39,477 nt of DNA from an uncultured Eubacteriales bacterium. GTDB lineage: Bacteria > Bacillota > Clostridia > Oscillospirales > Acutalibacteraceae. The translations under genes were made by a program, and so were the position numbers. Below, in pieces: positions 24,600-32,276 of the stretch. The stretch is taken from contig ONCY01000010.1 in assembly GCA_900316435.1 (NCBI GenBank), positions 1 through 39,477 of the forward strand. The letters are read 5' to 3'. Numbering within the stretch: the stretch's first letter is position 1; each line of letters begins with the position of its first letter. The notes below the pieces were generated by a model. That model did no database searches, was not told the DNA's origin, and was given only the letters and a program-made list of their open reading frames with translations.

Positions 24600-24727
24600 A
24601 AGCGGCAAATCAGCGGAAACGGGCGCTGATCACAGGCGCTTTTTACCGCTTATAACCCTGCGCGCGCACTAAAAAGCGCGGAGAACACAGGCTTTTTTAA
24701 GGATCATCATATTTAAGAGGTGTTATA
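24600..24727 (+). promoter_or_regulatory. Structured leader with terminator hairpin upstream of the K+ transporter genes
   Basis: The leader can form AAGCGG/CCGCTT (24600-24605 with 24646-24651) enclosing TCAGCG/CGCTGA (24610-24615 with 24624-24629). An alternative pairing GCGCT/AGGCGC ends in TTTTTA (about 24623-24645). A distal hairpin CCTG-CGCGC/GCGCG...CAGG (24657-24691) is followed by six T residues. The mutually exclusive stems and the T-run next to the gene look like transcription attenuation. It does not match the ydaO c-di-AMP riboswitch consensus as I know it. Confidence 0.5.
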
Positions 24728-26062
24728 ATGCGTTTATTTTTTAAACGGAAAAACATGTCTTCATTTCAAATCATTATTTTCAGCTTTTTCGCGCTGATCA
24801 TGCTCGGAACCATTCTGCTTATGCTGCCTATTTCATCCGACGGGCACGGTTTTACGCGGTTTTCTGACGCGCTGTTTACGGCGACCTCCGCTACCTGCGT
24901 AACGGGGCTTGTAGTTCAGGATACCGCAACATATTGGTCGTTTTTCGGGCAGTGCGTAATAATTACGCTGATCCAAATCGGCGGAATGGGCGTTATTACT
25001 ATCGGATTGACCGTTATGAGGGCTTCCGGAATGAAGATAGGTTTATGGCACAGAAGCACCATGCAGGAATCGGTATCGGCGCACAACATAGGGGGGATGG
25101 TGCAGTACAGCGGATTTATAATAAAAACGACGCTTTTTGTTGAATTGCTTGGAGCAGCGCTGCTTTTCCCTGTGTTTTACAGTGATTTCGGCGTTGCAAA
25201 GGGCATTTGGTATTCCGTATTTCACTCGATTTCGGCGTTCTGCAACGCTGGCTTTGATCTTTTGGGAAGCCGCGGAAAGTTTTCATCCATTACAACCTAC
25301 AGCAATAATGTATATCTGAACTGTGTTATTATGCTGCTGATCATTGCCGGCGGCATCGGCTTTTTGGTATGGGGCGATCTGAAAAAGAACACCTTCCGCT
25401 TCAAGCGCTATACCCTGCAAACAAAAATCGTGTTGTTCACCACGGCTCTGCTTATTTTCCTGCCCGCGCTGTACTTTTTCTTTGGCGAATACAGCAATTT
25501 AGGCTTTTCCGAAAGAATCACAAGCTCATTCTTCCAATCGGTAACTACAAGGACGGCAGGTTTTAATTCGCAGGATTTGTCTTTAATGAGCGATTCCGGC
25601 GTTGCCGTAATGATAATCCTTATGCTTATAGGCGGTTCCCCGGGTTCTACTGCCGGCGGAATGAAAACCGTTACCTTTGCCGTGCTGTTTTTGTCGGCTG
25701 TAACGGTATTCAGCAGAAAAAGGGATGTTCAGTGCTTTAAAAGAAGAATATCCGATGAATCGGTCAGAAACGCGGGTGCCATTTTGTTTATGTACATTGC
25801 GCTGACGATAGTAAGCGGCGCTGTAATCAGCATGACCGAGAACCTGCCGCTGCTTACCTGCCTTTTTGAAACAAGCTCGGGAATCGGCACGGTCGGGCTT
25901 ACGCTCGGTATCACCACTAAGCTTCATTTGCTGTCAAAGATCATTCTTATGGCGTTGATGTTTTTTGGAAGAGTAGGAGGACTTACGTTGATATACGCCG
26001 CTTTGCCGTCGTCAGGCGACAAGCACTCACGTTTGCCTCTTGAATCAATATCAATAGGATAG
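24728..26062 (+). CDS. ktrB: TrkH/KtrB family potassium uptake protein, membrane subunit
   Basis: A 444-residue polytopic channel-like transporter with the four M1-P-M2 units of the Trk/Ktr/HKT superfamily. Selectivity-loop signatures are visible: FTATSATCVTGLVVQDT, SISAFCNAGFDLLG, SVTTRTAGFNSQDL and ETSSGIGTVGLTLGIT, with the intramembrane loop GGSPGSTAGGMKTVT. K+ (with Na+) enters under control of the KtrA gating ring encoded ten bases downstream. AAGAGGTG lies before the ATG. The symbol is by family: KtrB fits the length and partner better than TrkH, but the naming is not certain. Confidence 0.9.
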   Translation: MRLFFKRKNMSSFQIIIFSFFALIMLGTILLMLPISSDGHGFTRFSDALFTATSATCVTGLVVQDTATYWSFFGQCVIITLIQIGGMGVITIGLTVMRASGMKIGLWHRSTMQESVSAHNIGGMVQYSGFIIKTTLFVELLGAALLFPVFYSDFGVAKGIWYSVFHSISAFCNAGFDLLGSRGKFSSITTYSNNVYLNCVIMLLIIAGGIGFLVWGDLKKNTFRFKRYTLQTKIVLFTTALLIFLPALYFFFGEYSNLGFSERITSSFFQSVTTRTAGFNSQDLSLMSDSGVAVMIILMLIGGSPGSTAGGMKTVTFAVLFLSAVTVFSRKRDVQCFKRRISDESVRNAGAILFMYIALTIVSGAVISMTENLPLLTCLFETSSGIGTVGLTLGITTKLHLLSKIILMALMFFGRVGGLTLIYAALPSSGDKHSRLPLESISIG

Positions 26063-26072
26063 GAGAATAATT

Positions 26073-26723
26073 ATGAAATCAGTTTTGATAATAGGCGCGG
26101 GACAATTCGGAACACATATCGCAAAGCGCATGGAAGAGCTTCGCTGCGAGGTTATGGCAGTCGACATCAATGAGGATTGCATAAACGAAATTATGCCGTA
26201 TGTAACAAACGCGAAGATCGGCGACGGCACAAGCGAGGCGTTCCTTCGTAATTTAGGCATAAACGATTATGACGTATGCTTCGTTACTTTGGGCAGACAC
26301 TTTCAGTCGTCGCTTGAGGCGACCTCGCTTTTAAGCGAACTCGGCGCAAAAAAGGTAATATCCCGCGCGACTAACGATGTGCAGATGAAGTTTTTGCTCA
26401 GAAACGGCGCCGACGAGGTGGTTTACCCCGAAATGCAGACCGCCCGCCGTATCGCTACAAAATACGCTTCCGATAATATTCTGGACTTTTTCCCTCTTGA
26501 AAAAGACTACTATATTTACGAATTGAAGGTTCCCAAGGCATGGCACGGAAGGTCGATCGTTCAGATCGATGTCCGCAAAAGATTTAATATCAATATTCTT
26601 ACTATCAAGCGCCGCGGTGAGGTGCTGGTTCCCACTGCGGAAACAGTGATAGAGCCCGACGACGTCGCTTTTGTTCTCGGCGAATATGAAAACGTTCAAA
26701 GGGCACTCAATAAAGGAAAATGA
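26073..26723 (+). CDS. ktrA: TrkA/KtrA family RCK gating subunit
   Basis: A 216-residue cytosolic regulator. The RCK_N Rossmann domain begins IIGAGQFGTHIAKRM (GxGxxG nucleotide loop) with Asp in VDINEDC at the end of strand 2. The RCK_C domain follows (YIYELKVPKAWHGRSIVQIDVR...GEYENVQRAL). Members bind ATP/ADP or NAD(H), and some bind c-di-AMP at RCK_C. GGAGAATAATT lies before the ATG, ten bases after ktrB, so the two form one operon. A dockerin-like scrap follows immediately after the stop. Confidence 0.93.
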   Translation: MKSVLIIGAGQFGTHIAKRMEELRCEVMAVDINEDCINEIMPYVTNAKIGDGTSEAFLRNLGINDYDVCFVTLGRHFQSSLEATSLLSELGAKKVISRATNDVQMKFLLRNGADEVVYPEMQTARRIATKYASDNILDFFPLEKDYYIYELKVPKAWHGRSIVQIDVRKRFNINILTIKRRGEVLVPTAETVIEPDDVAFVLGEYENVQRALNKGK

Positions 26724-26901
26724 TTACGGTCGCTTCTGCAAGATCGAGCTGACGCTCAGCGACACCAAGCCCTGCAAGACCTATAACATCAACTACGAGC
26801 TCAACGGTGTAGTGAACATTTACGACGCAACACATCTGCAAATGTTCCTTGCGGAGTATGATGTTGTATTGGGACAAATGACACAAGTGATTATCCGGTA
26901 A
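26722..26901 (+). pseudogene. Dockerin-gene remnant after ktrA
   Basis: In the frame ending at 26901 the translation includes IELTLSDTKPCKTYNI and then YELNGVVNIYDATHLQMFL-AEYDV. This is the second calcium-binding half of a ruminococcal dockerin (compare DVNGDGVVNIYDAT). The acidic loop is degraded (ELN rather than DxNxD). There is no start, signal peptide or first half. It is probably the 3' scrap of a lost secreted-protein gene. Confidence 0.6.
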
Positions 26902-26906
26902 ATTCA

Positions 26907-26936
26907 ACGCCCCCTTCGGTGAAGGGGGCGTAATTA
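26907..26936 (+). terminator. Terminator after the K+ operon
   Basis: GCCCCCTTC and GAAGGGGGC form a perfect 9-bp stem around GGT; TAATTAAT follows. Confidence 0.75.
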
Positions 26937-27002
26937 ATAAAGTAACATCGAACCCGACGGCGAAAAAACAGGCACAGTCATAAAACCGGACCGCGGTTTC
27001 AC

Positions 27003-27031
27003 TTGACTAACGGGCTGTAAACGGTTATTAT
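27003..27031 (+). promoter_or_regulatory. Promoter ahead of the membrane protein/carboxypeptidase operon
   Basis: TTGACT at 27003-27008 and TATTAT at 27026-27031 with a 17-base spacer. Confidence 0.5.
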
Positions 27032-27046
27032 AGAAAAAGAGGATTT

Positions 27047-27139
27047 ATGACAAACTGCGAGCACACACAAAGAACAGCTTGTACGTTTAAGCCTCAGAAG
27101 AAACACAAACAGCTGATTATCGAATATTTGAAAGAGTAA
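27047..27139 (+). CDS. Possible 30-residue peptide
   Basis: ATG at 27047 follows a GAGGA ribosome site at four bases and directly follows a promoter. The peptide begins MTNCEHTQRTACTF and ends LIIEYLKE; it is basic in the middle (KPQKKHKQ) and carries two cysteines. It ends seven bases before the next start. It may be a small protein, a leader peptide or a fragment; I recognise no family. Confidence 0.35.
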   Translation: MTNCEHTQRTACTFKPQKKHKQLIIEYLKE

Positions 27140-27145
27140 TGAAAA

Positions 27146-27568
27146 ATGTTTAAGGTCAAAAAGCGAACGCTGCTCTTGATTGCCGGGATAGTATGGCTCG
27201 CGGCGGGATTCAATGTCGCTCGGTTGGGGGTCATCTCTTATTTTGAAATAGAGCAGCAGTGGTATTGGTATCTGCTGTCAGCAGTTATCTTTCTGCTTTT
27301 CGGAGCGATGTTTTATAATATGAGCCGTAAGCACACCAAACGCATCATGGGCTATGAGGAAGAGAGTCAATCGTTCTGGCGGTTTTTCGACTTAAAAGCC
27401 TATATCATTATGGCTGTTATGATGGGCGGAGGCATAGTCCTGCGCGCCGCGGATATTTTTCCCGACTGGTTTGTCGCTTTCTTCTATACGGGGCTCGGCT
27501 GCGCGCTGGCTTTGGCGGGCGTTTTGTTCACCAAAAATTTCATAACTCCGCATAGCGGAAGTGAATGA
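27146..27568 (+). CDS. Hypothetical membrane protein with four helices
   Basis: A 140-residue protein. Predicted membrane segments are about residues 9-29 (LLLIAGIVWLAAGFNVARLGV), 40-57 (YWYLLSAVIFLLFGAMFY), 86-103 (YIIMAVMMGGGIVLRAAD) and 109-128 (WFVAFFYTGLGCALALAGVL). Short loops, with a basic RKHTKR stretch after helix 2, suggest two helix pairs. No catalytic residues are apparent and I do not recognise the family. It lies 59 bases before the carboxypeptidase start and probably shares its transcript. Confidence 0.75.
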   Translation: MFKVKKRTLLLIAGIVWLAAGFNVARLGVISYFEIEQQWYWYLLSAVIFLLFGAMFYNMSRKHTKRIMGYEEESQSFWRFFDLKAYIIMAVMMGGGIVLRAADIFPDWFVAFFYTGLGCALALAGVLFTKNFITPHSGSE

Positions 27569-27627
27569 AATATAAATTTGGATTTGATGTGTCTGGAGTA
27601 ATAATTGATAATAATACGGAGGTCAAT

Positions 27628-28932
27628 ATGAAACGAATAGCGGTAATAGTTTTTTCAGCCATGATGATTTGCCTGAGCGTATTTTCAACCTCGGCTGTGA
27701 ATTACGGGTTCGACATAGATACCGTGTCGAAAGCGGTGTATCTGGAGAACCTCAATACGGGAACGGTTGTTTATGAGAAGGATTCCGAACAAAAGATGTA
27801 TCCTGCTTCTACTACCAAGATAATGACGTTTATAATTACTGCTGAGAATGTCAGCGACTTGGATTCGACTAAGGTTACGATCGAGCAGGATGTGATCGAC
27901 GGACTTGACCCCGAAAGCACGGTAATGGGGCTGGCTCAGCATGTAGGCGAGCAGGTCTCCGTAAGGAATCTTCTGTACGGTCTTATGCTTCCGTCGGGCA
28001 ACGACGCCGCACTTGTGTTAGCGGATCATGTCGGCGGCGGAATTTCGGGTTTTGCCGAGAAGATGAACGCCAAAGCTTCCGAGTTGGGCTGTAAGGGCAC
28101 GCATTTTGCCAACCCTCACGGACTTTATGATCCCGACCATTATACCACCGCCCGCGATATGGCTCTTATCGCCAAGCACGCCATGACGCTTCCGTCATTT
28201 ATGGAGATATGCAACACGGTATCCTACACTCCAAACGGCTTTGAAACCCTGCGCAACACGAATTACATGATCGACCAAGAGGCTATGGGAGGCATGTACT
28301 ACTACGAGTACACAAAGGGAATAAAGACGGGTTATCTTGATGAAGCGGGCAAATGCCTTGTTACCTCATCCGATAATGGCGGCGACAAGTATCTTTGTGT
28401 CTGCTTCGGAGCCGATTATGACTATGAGGAAAACGTGAACTACGCTATGCTCGACACCGCAAAGCTTTATAAGCAGGCGTATGAGAATCTGGGTGTGCAA
28501 ACGATTTTCGGCGCAAATGACAGCGTGACTTCCGTTGACGTAAAAAATGCCCGCGACAAAAGGACGCTGAGCGCGGTTCCGGAGAAAGAGATCTCAGCCT
28601 TTCTTCCGAAAAATTACGATAAAAACAAGCTTAAGGCAGAAATAAACTGCCCCCAACAGGTCGACGCGCCCGTTAAAAAGGGCGATGTGCTGGGAACAGT
28701 CAGCGTTAAATATGAGGATCTGGATCTGGGCTCAACAAACCTTATTGCTGCCGAAGATATAGAAAGCGACATATCTCCTGCCGAGGAATTTGTCAAGGAT
28801 AATCTGACTCTTATAATCGTTATAGCAGCAGCGGTTTTGATAATCGCGTTGCTGATTATTCTTATTACGGTTCTCTCCTCGCGCAAACGCCGCAAGGCAC
28901 GAGCGGGCAAAGGCAGCAGATACAGAGATTGA
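27628..28932 (+). CDS. D-alanyl-D-alanine carboxypeptidase (DacA/PBP5 type)
   Basis: Removes the terminal D-Ala from peptidoglycan pentapeptides outside the cell membrane. In the 434-residue protein, signal residues 1-23 end STSA. The penicillin-binding motifs are S61-T-T-K64, S123-G-N125 and K233-T-G235. A PBP5_C-like region follows (KAEINCPQQVDAPVKKGD). A C-terminal helix (about 388-412, LTLIIVIAAAVLIIALLIILI) and a basic tail anchor it, as usual in clostridial homologues. I chose the ATG at 27628 because GGAGG lies six bases ahead and the signal peptide starts there; an upstream in-frame ATG at 27565 would put 21 polar residues before it. Confidence 0.94.
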   Translation: MKRIAVIVFSAMMICLSVFSTSAVNYGFDIDTVSKAVYLENLNTGTVVYEKDSEQKMYPASTTKIMTFIITAENVSDLDSTKVTIEQDVIDGLDPESTVMGLAQHVGEQVSVRNLLYGLMLPSGNDAALVLADHVGGGISGFAEKMNAKASELGCKGTHFANPHGLYDPDHYTTARDMALIAKHAMTLPSFMEICNTVSYTPNGFETLRNTNYMIDQEAMGGMYYYEYTKGIKTGYLDEAGKCLVTSSDNGGDKYLCVCFGADYDYEENVNYAMLDTAKLYKQAYENLGVQTIFGANDSVTSVDVKNARDKRTLSAVPEKEISAFLPKNYDKNKLKAEINCPQQVDAPVKKGDVLGTVSVKYEDLDLGSTNLIAAEDIESDISPAEEFVKDNLTLIIVIAAAVLIIALLIILITVLSSRKRRKARAGKGSRYRD

Positions 28933-29264
28933 TCTGTGTCACGGCGGGCTGAAGGACGTTGTCAATGCAGGACAATAGTTTAGCACATGCGCCTTGAGGC
29001 AATATCCTTAAAGGCGCGTAAAAAATCTATTATCTGTTTTTACCGGACCCGTTTACTTCCGGCTGTGACGGGTCCTTTTTGCATGTTTTTGTCTTCTGAT
29101 TTTTATGATAATCCTTAACATACTCCAAAACAGCGTTTGCTGCATTTCTGTGGTCGACGCGTTATCGGATAGTTCTTCGAGGGTTGCTTTTATGCGGCTT
29201 TTCTGGTATCATTAATCCGGAGTAAATGAAATACATTATTAGCTAAAAACGAAGGTGAAATATA
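28933..29264. other. Intergenic region with terminator
   Basis: No gene seen. It contains the terminator at 29045-29080 and then about 180 bases leading to the cytidine deaminase start, without a convincing promoter. Confidence 0.5.
29045..29080 (+). terminator. Terminator after the carboxypeptidase operon
   Basis: GGACCCGT and ACGGGTCC form a perfect 8-bp stem around TTACTTCCGGCTGTG, followed by TTTTT. Confidence 0.8.
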
Positions 29265-29666
29265 ATGAGCAACATAGATAATATCTGGCTCAAAATGCTT
29301 GAAGCGGCAAAAGCCGTACTGAATGAACGCAGGATATCCGAGTATGTCATCTGCGGCGAGGTTGCCGCGGCGATTCTGTCAAAGTCCGGGAAAATCTACA
29401 CGGGCGTTTGCATCGATACCTGTTCAACGCTCGGCATCTGCGCGGAGAGAAACGCTATTTTCAATATGATCACCAACGGTGAGCAGGAAATAGACAAGGT
29501 CATTTGTGTTATGGGTGACGGTTCAAACGGCGCGCCTTGTGGAGCCTGCCGCGAGCTGATGGTGCAGCTTATGCCAAAAACATACAAGGATATTGAAATC
29601 ATGGTCGATTATCAAGCGAATAGGATCGTAAAGCTCGGCGATATCACGCCGGAATGGTGGATATAA
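29265..29666 (+). CDS. Cytidine deaminase family protein
   Basis: A 133-residue zinc hydrolase. Zinc ligands and general base are visible: C59-A-E61 (in ICAERNAIF) and P91-C92-G-A-C95 (in APCGACREL). The order and spacing fit cytidine/blasticidin-S deaminase-like enzymes, which deaminate (deoxy)cytidine or analogues. The substrate-binding N-terminus is not the canonical FSNF..GAA pattern (it reads YVICGEVAAAIL), so a non-canonical substrate is possible. The start follows GAAGGTGAA. Transcribed alone or with the broken HAD gene 99 bases downstream. Confidence 0.87.
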   Translation: MSNIDNIWLKMLEAAKAVLNERRISEYVICGEVAAAILSKSGKIYTGVCIDTCSTLGICAERNAIFNMITNGEQEIDKVICVMGDGSNGAPCGACRELMVQLMPKTYKDIEIMVDYQANRIVKLGDITPEWWI

Positions 29667-29765
29667 AAAGCAGCGTTGATTGCCCCGAGGGGAGTTGCTA
29701 TACCGCTTGGAGAAGTTCAGAGAAATCAAATAAAGAAACACGTAAACCATGAAGGAGTTTTGTGG

Positions 29766-30221
29766 ATGAAAACACTGTATGTTTCCGATCTTGACGGCAC
29801 ATTGCTCAGAAGCGACCAAAAAACTTCGAAATATACGAACAGGATCGTAAATCAGCTCGTTGAAAATGGTATGCTGTTTTCATACGCTACCGCCCGTTCA
29901 TACTATACCGCGCATAAAGTCACCGCGGGCATGACCGCTGCTTTTCCTACGGTTCTGTATAACGGCGTATTTGTTCAGGATAACGCGACGCGGGAAATGC
30001 TGATGACAAACCTTTTTGCGAGGAAAAAAGCCGTCGACCTCATTCGGGAATTGACAGACAGCTTCAAGCGGAGAGCAAGCAGCGCCGCACCCACAACCGC
30101 CATTCCCAAGACAGAGAAAGATAGCACAGCAAAGCCGACGGAGGTTTCAATTCAAAACTCCGCCGGCTGTATTCTATCTGAATTATGTTTTTTGATATAT
30201 AACGCTTTTGGGGTTCAATAG
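29766..30221 (+). pseudogene. Truncated Cof-type HAD phosphatase with unrelated C-terminal tail
   Basis: The first ~95 residues are a Cof/HAD-IIB start: YVSDLDGTLLRSDQKTS (Asp8, Asp10), YATARSYYTAHKV and FPTVLYNGVFVQD. After IRELTDSF the sequence changes to low-complexity KRRASSAAPTTAIPKTEKD and ends INAFGVQ-like with no HAD motif III or IV. The normal length is 250-290 residues; this frame has 151. The protein lacks the catalytic Lys and Mg-binding Asp of motifs III/IV and is almost certainly inactive. AAGGAG lies upstream of the ATG. A deletion joining the gene to unrelated DNA around 30061 is the likely cause. Confidence 0.7.
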
Positions 30222-30325
30222 GCACTGTTTATGCGCCCTCTGGGGAGCGATTCTTGATAAGAAGGGTAATTTCATTATAATGCGAGTTTGAGCGTTACGG
30301 GCTAATCAAAAGCTATTATTTCTGA

Positions 30326-30838
30326 TTATTCATTTTCAAACCAATAGCGGCAGATTTCTCTTTGCTCGCCCTGATAATTATCCATACCTCTGAACTCCAA
30401 AACAAACCCGCATTTTTCCATTACCTTTTGCGAAGCGATATTTTCGGTAAGACAAATTCCTGCTATTTTTGAAATCCCGATTCTTGCCATAATAACAGGC
30501 ATAAACGCCTTGACCGCTTCGGTGGCATAACCGTGCTTTGTGTATTTCTCTCCGATGTGGTAGCCAATTTCCCAAATACCGCCGCCGAGCGGAACTGCCT
30601 GAACGTAGCCTATGTTTGTTCCGTCATTCAGCAGCACAGGATATATCAACGGACCGTCAATTCCGCCATACTGTGCCATCAGGAAATCAATGGTCTCCGC
30701 AGCGTCCTCAACCGTTTCAAATACCTCGTCGGGTACGAAGCGGCGATTATCCTCATCAAGCGAGTTTTCGTGAACAGCCTGCGCCATATCGGGTGTAAAT
30801 TCTGTAATTGTCAATCTTTCGGTTTTTAATAAAAACAT
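30326..30838 (-). CDS. GNAT acetyltransferase, RimJ/RimL type (cassette copy 2, gene B)
   Basis: A 170-residue paralogue of the 3613-4125 protein, the same length and roughly 78 percent identical by eye: LTITEFTPDMAQAVHENSL, KYTKHGYATEAVKAF as the acetyl-CoA loop, and ENIASQKVMEKCGF. Likely N-acetyltransferase of unknown substrate. AAAGGAC serves as ribosome site. It begins 17 bases after the stop of its partner (30856-31305), reproducing the order and tight spacing of copy 1, which lies 27 kb away on the opposite strand. Confidence 0.87.
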   Translation of the reverse strand: MFLLKTERLTITEFTPDMAQAVHENSLDEDNRRFVPDEVFETVEDAAETIDFLMAQYGGIDGPLIYPVLLNDGTNIGYVQAVPLGGGIWEIGYHIGEKYTKHGYATEAVKAFMPVIMARIGISKIAGICLTENIASQKVMEKCGFVLEFRGMDNYQGEQREICRYWFENE

Positions 30839-30855
30839 AGTATTGTCCTTTCTTT

Positions 30856-31305
30856 TTAATAGTGTACATACATTCTTGTCGGCTCAGGATCGCACCCCTG
30901 CACCATACACAGAAACTCCCAGCCGTATTGTTCGTAAAACCCGATATGGTCTGTCACAAGATAGATGGGTGTAATTCCTTTTGATTTCATATCTTCCACA
31001 GCCATATTTAGCAGCTTGCCCGCAATCCCTTGCTTGCGGTATGCTTCATCCGTATAGACCGCGCAGACGTTGGGGGACAAATCCTTTCTTTCGTGAAAGT
31101 CATTTTCGATAACGCCCATACCACCGATGATTTTATCTCCGTCCAAACACAAATACCAGCCGTATTCGGTATTTCCGTCCAGATAATTATCCATACATTC
31201 GAGATACGCTTCTTTTGGTACGCCCCATTTTTCGTGAAACCACCGGGCAGCAGTATTTTTTAACTCGGGTCGCTCACGAAGGATGATATATTGGTATTGC
31301 TTCAT
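30856..31305 (-). CDS. GNAT acetyltransferase (cassette copy 2, gene A)
   Basis: A 149-residue paralogue of the 3151-3600 protein, equal in length and about three quarters identical by eye; segments such as GWYLCLDGDKIIGGMGVIEN are identical. Acetyl-CoA motif: YRKQGIAGKLL. I chose the ATG at 31305 because AGAAAGGAT lies upstream and the length then matches copy 1. The frame is open to 31413, but the extra 36 codons (FFFIIVYEVVTRHIVCYD) have no counterpart. It leads a two-gene operon with the RimJ/L-type gene. Confidence 0.87.
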   Translation of the reverse strand: MKQYQYIILRERPELKNTAARWFHEKWGVPKEAYLECMDNYLDGNTEYGWYLCLDGDKIIGGMGVIENDFHERKDLSPNVCAVYTDEAYRKQGIAGKLLNMAVEDMKSKGITPIYLVTDHIGFYEQYGWEFLCMVQGCDPEPTRMYVHY

Positions 31306-31399
31306 TGTGAATATCCTTTCTGATTTTTTATCATAATCATAACACACAATATGTCGCGTTACTACCTCATAAACAATTATAAAAAAGAATGAGCCTGCT

Positions 31400-31681
31400 T
31401 TACACAGACTCATTGATTCTCATTTCACGAATAATACGTTGTATCGTTTTATCCGAAAGATAATATCGGCTTGCAAGTGCAGCTACTGTTTCGCCGTTTA
31501 AATAATCCTGATAAATTAAAGAATTTCGATGATACAGCTCGATTTTCGTGCCTGTTTTTTCTCCCCAACTGACACGGGAGCCGTCTTTTTTGGGAATGTA
31601 TATATTTTCCCCGTCAATATATTGCTGAATGATTTTAATGATGTTTTGCGGCAGCACCTCGTCTGCCTTGATATAGCTCAT
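31400..31681 (-). CDS. CD3324 family HTH protein
   Basis: A 93-residue protein, MSYIKADEVLPQNIIKIIQQ, with the IYIPKKDGSRVSWGEKTGTK core and a C-terminal helix-turn-helix (NGETVAALASRYYLSDKTIQRIIREM). This matches the CD3324 family of small putative DNA-binding proteins of clostridia, often found in accessory DNA; the assignment is from memory. AGGAGG lies six bases upstream of the ATG. It lies upstream of, and reads toward, the acetyltransferase pair. Confidence 0.8.
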   Translation of the reverse strand: MSYIKADEVLPQNIIKIIQQYIDGENIYIPKKDGSRVSWGEKTGTKIELYHRNSLIYQDYLNGETVAALASRYYLSDKTIQRIIREMRINESV

Positions 31682-31907
31682 TGTTGCCTCCTAAACTGTA
31701 AAATGCTTTAGGGTGAGCAATGGCTATAACAATATTCAAATGATACCGAATAGCCAATGCTTATTCGGCAATAACATATCTTTTCAAAACGCAGCCCTCC
31801 TGTCCACAATATTATAACTGAAATCTGATTGTTTGTCAATTTCAGAATACTCCAAATCAAATGTATAGCCGCCAAGCAGAAACTATCCCACTTGACGGCT
31901 GTGCTTA

Positions 31908-32270
31908 TCAGGTATAAATCAACTCTGTATTTACAATCTCCGTTGCACGGTTACGGATATTATTCAGTCTCGCAACCCACAGCATTTGATTGTCCGCTTT
32001 TAGCTGTTCGGTTACGCCTTCATTTTCGGCAAGTTGTTTTACTAACCGAAAGAACATATCCTCTGCCTGCTCGTTAACATCAGCGAGATAGGCGGTCAGC
32101 TTGCAACTCGTCAGCAGATTGGTATAACGGATTTTGTGGTGCTGCTCGATATACCGTAAATGCCGTTTGCCCCAAATGCCGATTTCTACCTTTGGCTGTT
32201 CAGGCAATTTAAGGTCGGGCAACAGATAATCGCCCTGTTGTGTATAGCTGATTTCAAAATTGTGTTTCAT
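31908..32270 (-). CDS. TnpV-like transposon protein
   Basis: A 120-residue protein: GDYLLPDLKLPEQ, IGIWGKRHLRYIEQHHKIRY, TNLLTSCKLTAYLADVNEQA and a C-terminal NIRNRATEIVNTELIY. This is the TnpV family, first named from Tn4451-type mobilisable transposons and common in clostridial conjugative elements; its function is unclear. I chose the ATG at 32270 because GGAGG is eight bases ahead. No recombinase (TnpX), mobilisation or other transposon genes are nearby, so it marks the remnant of a mobile element. Confidence 0.82.
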   Translation of the reverse strand: MKHNFEISYTQQGDYLLPDLKLPEQPKVEIGIWGKRHLRYIEQHHKIRYTNLLTSCKLTAYLADVNEQAEDMFFRLVKQLAENEGVTEQLKADNQMLWVARLNNIRNRATEIVNTELIYT

Positions 32271-32276
32271 TATAAA

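Noticed and set aside
24600..24727. ydaO-type c-di-AMP riboswitch ahead of ktrB
   Set aside because: The conserved blocks I know for this riboswitch are not recognisable; kept only as a structured leader of unknown type.
31306..31413. 36-codon N-terminal extension of the acetyltransferase at 30856-31305
   Set aside because: The paralogue lacks it, a good ribosome site precedes the internal ATG at 31305, and the extension overlaps the end of the CD3324-like gene.
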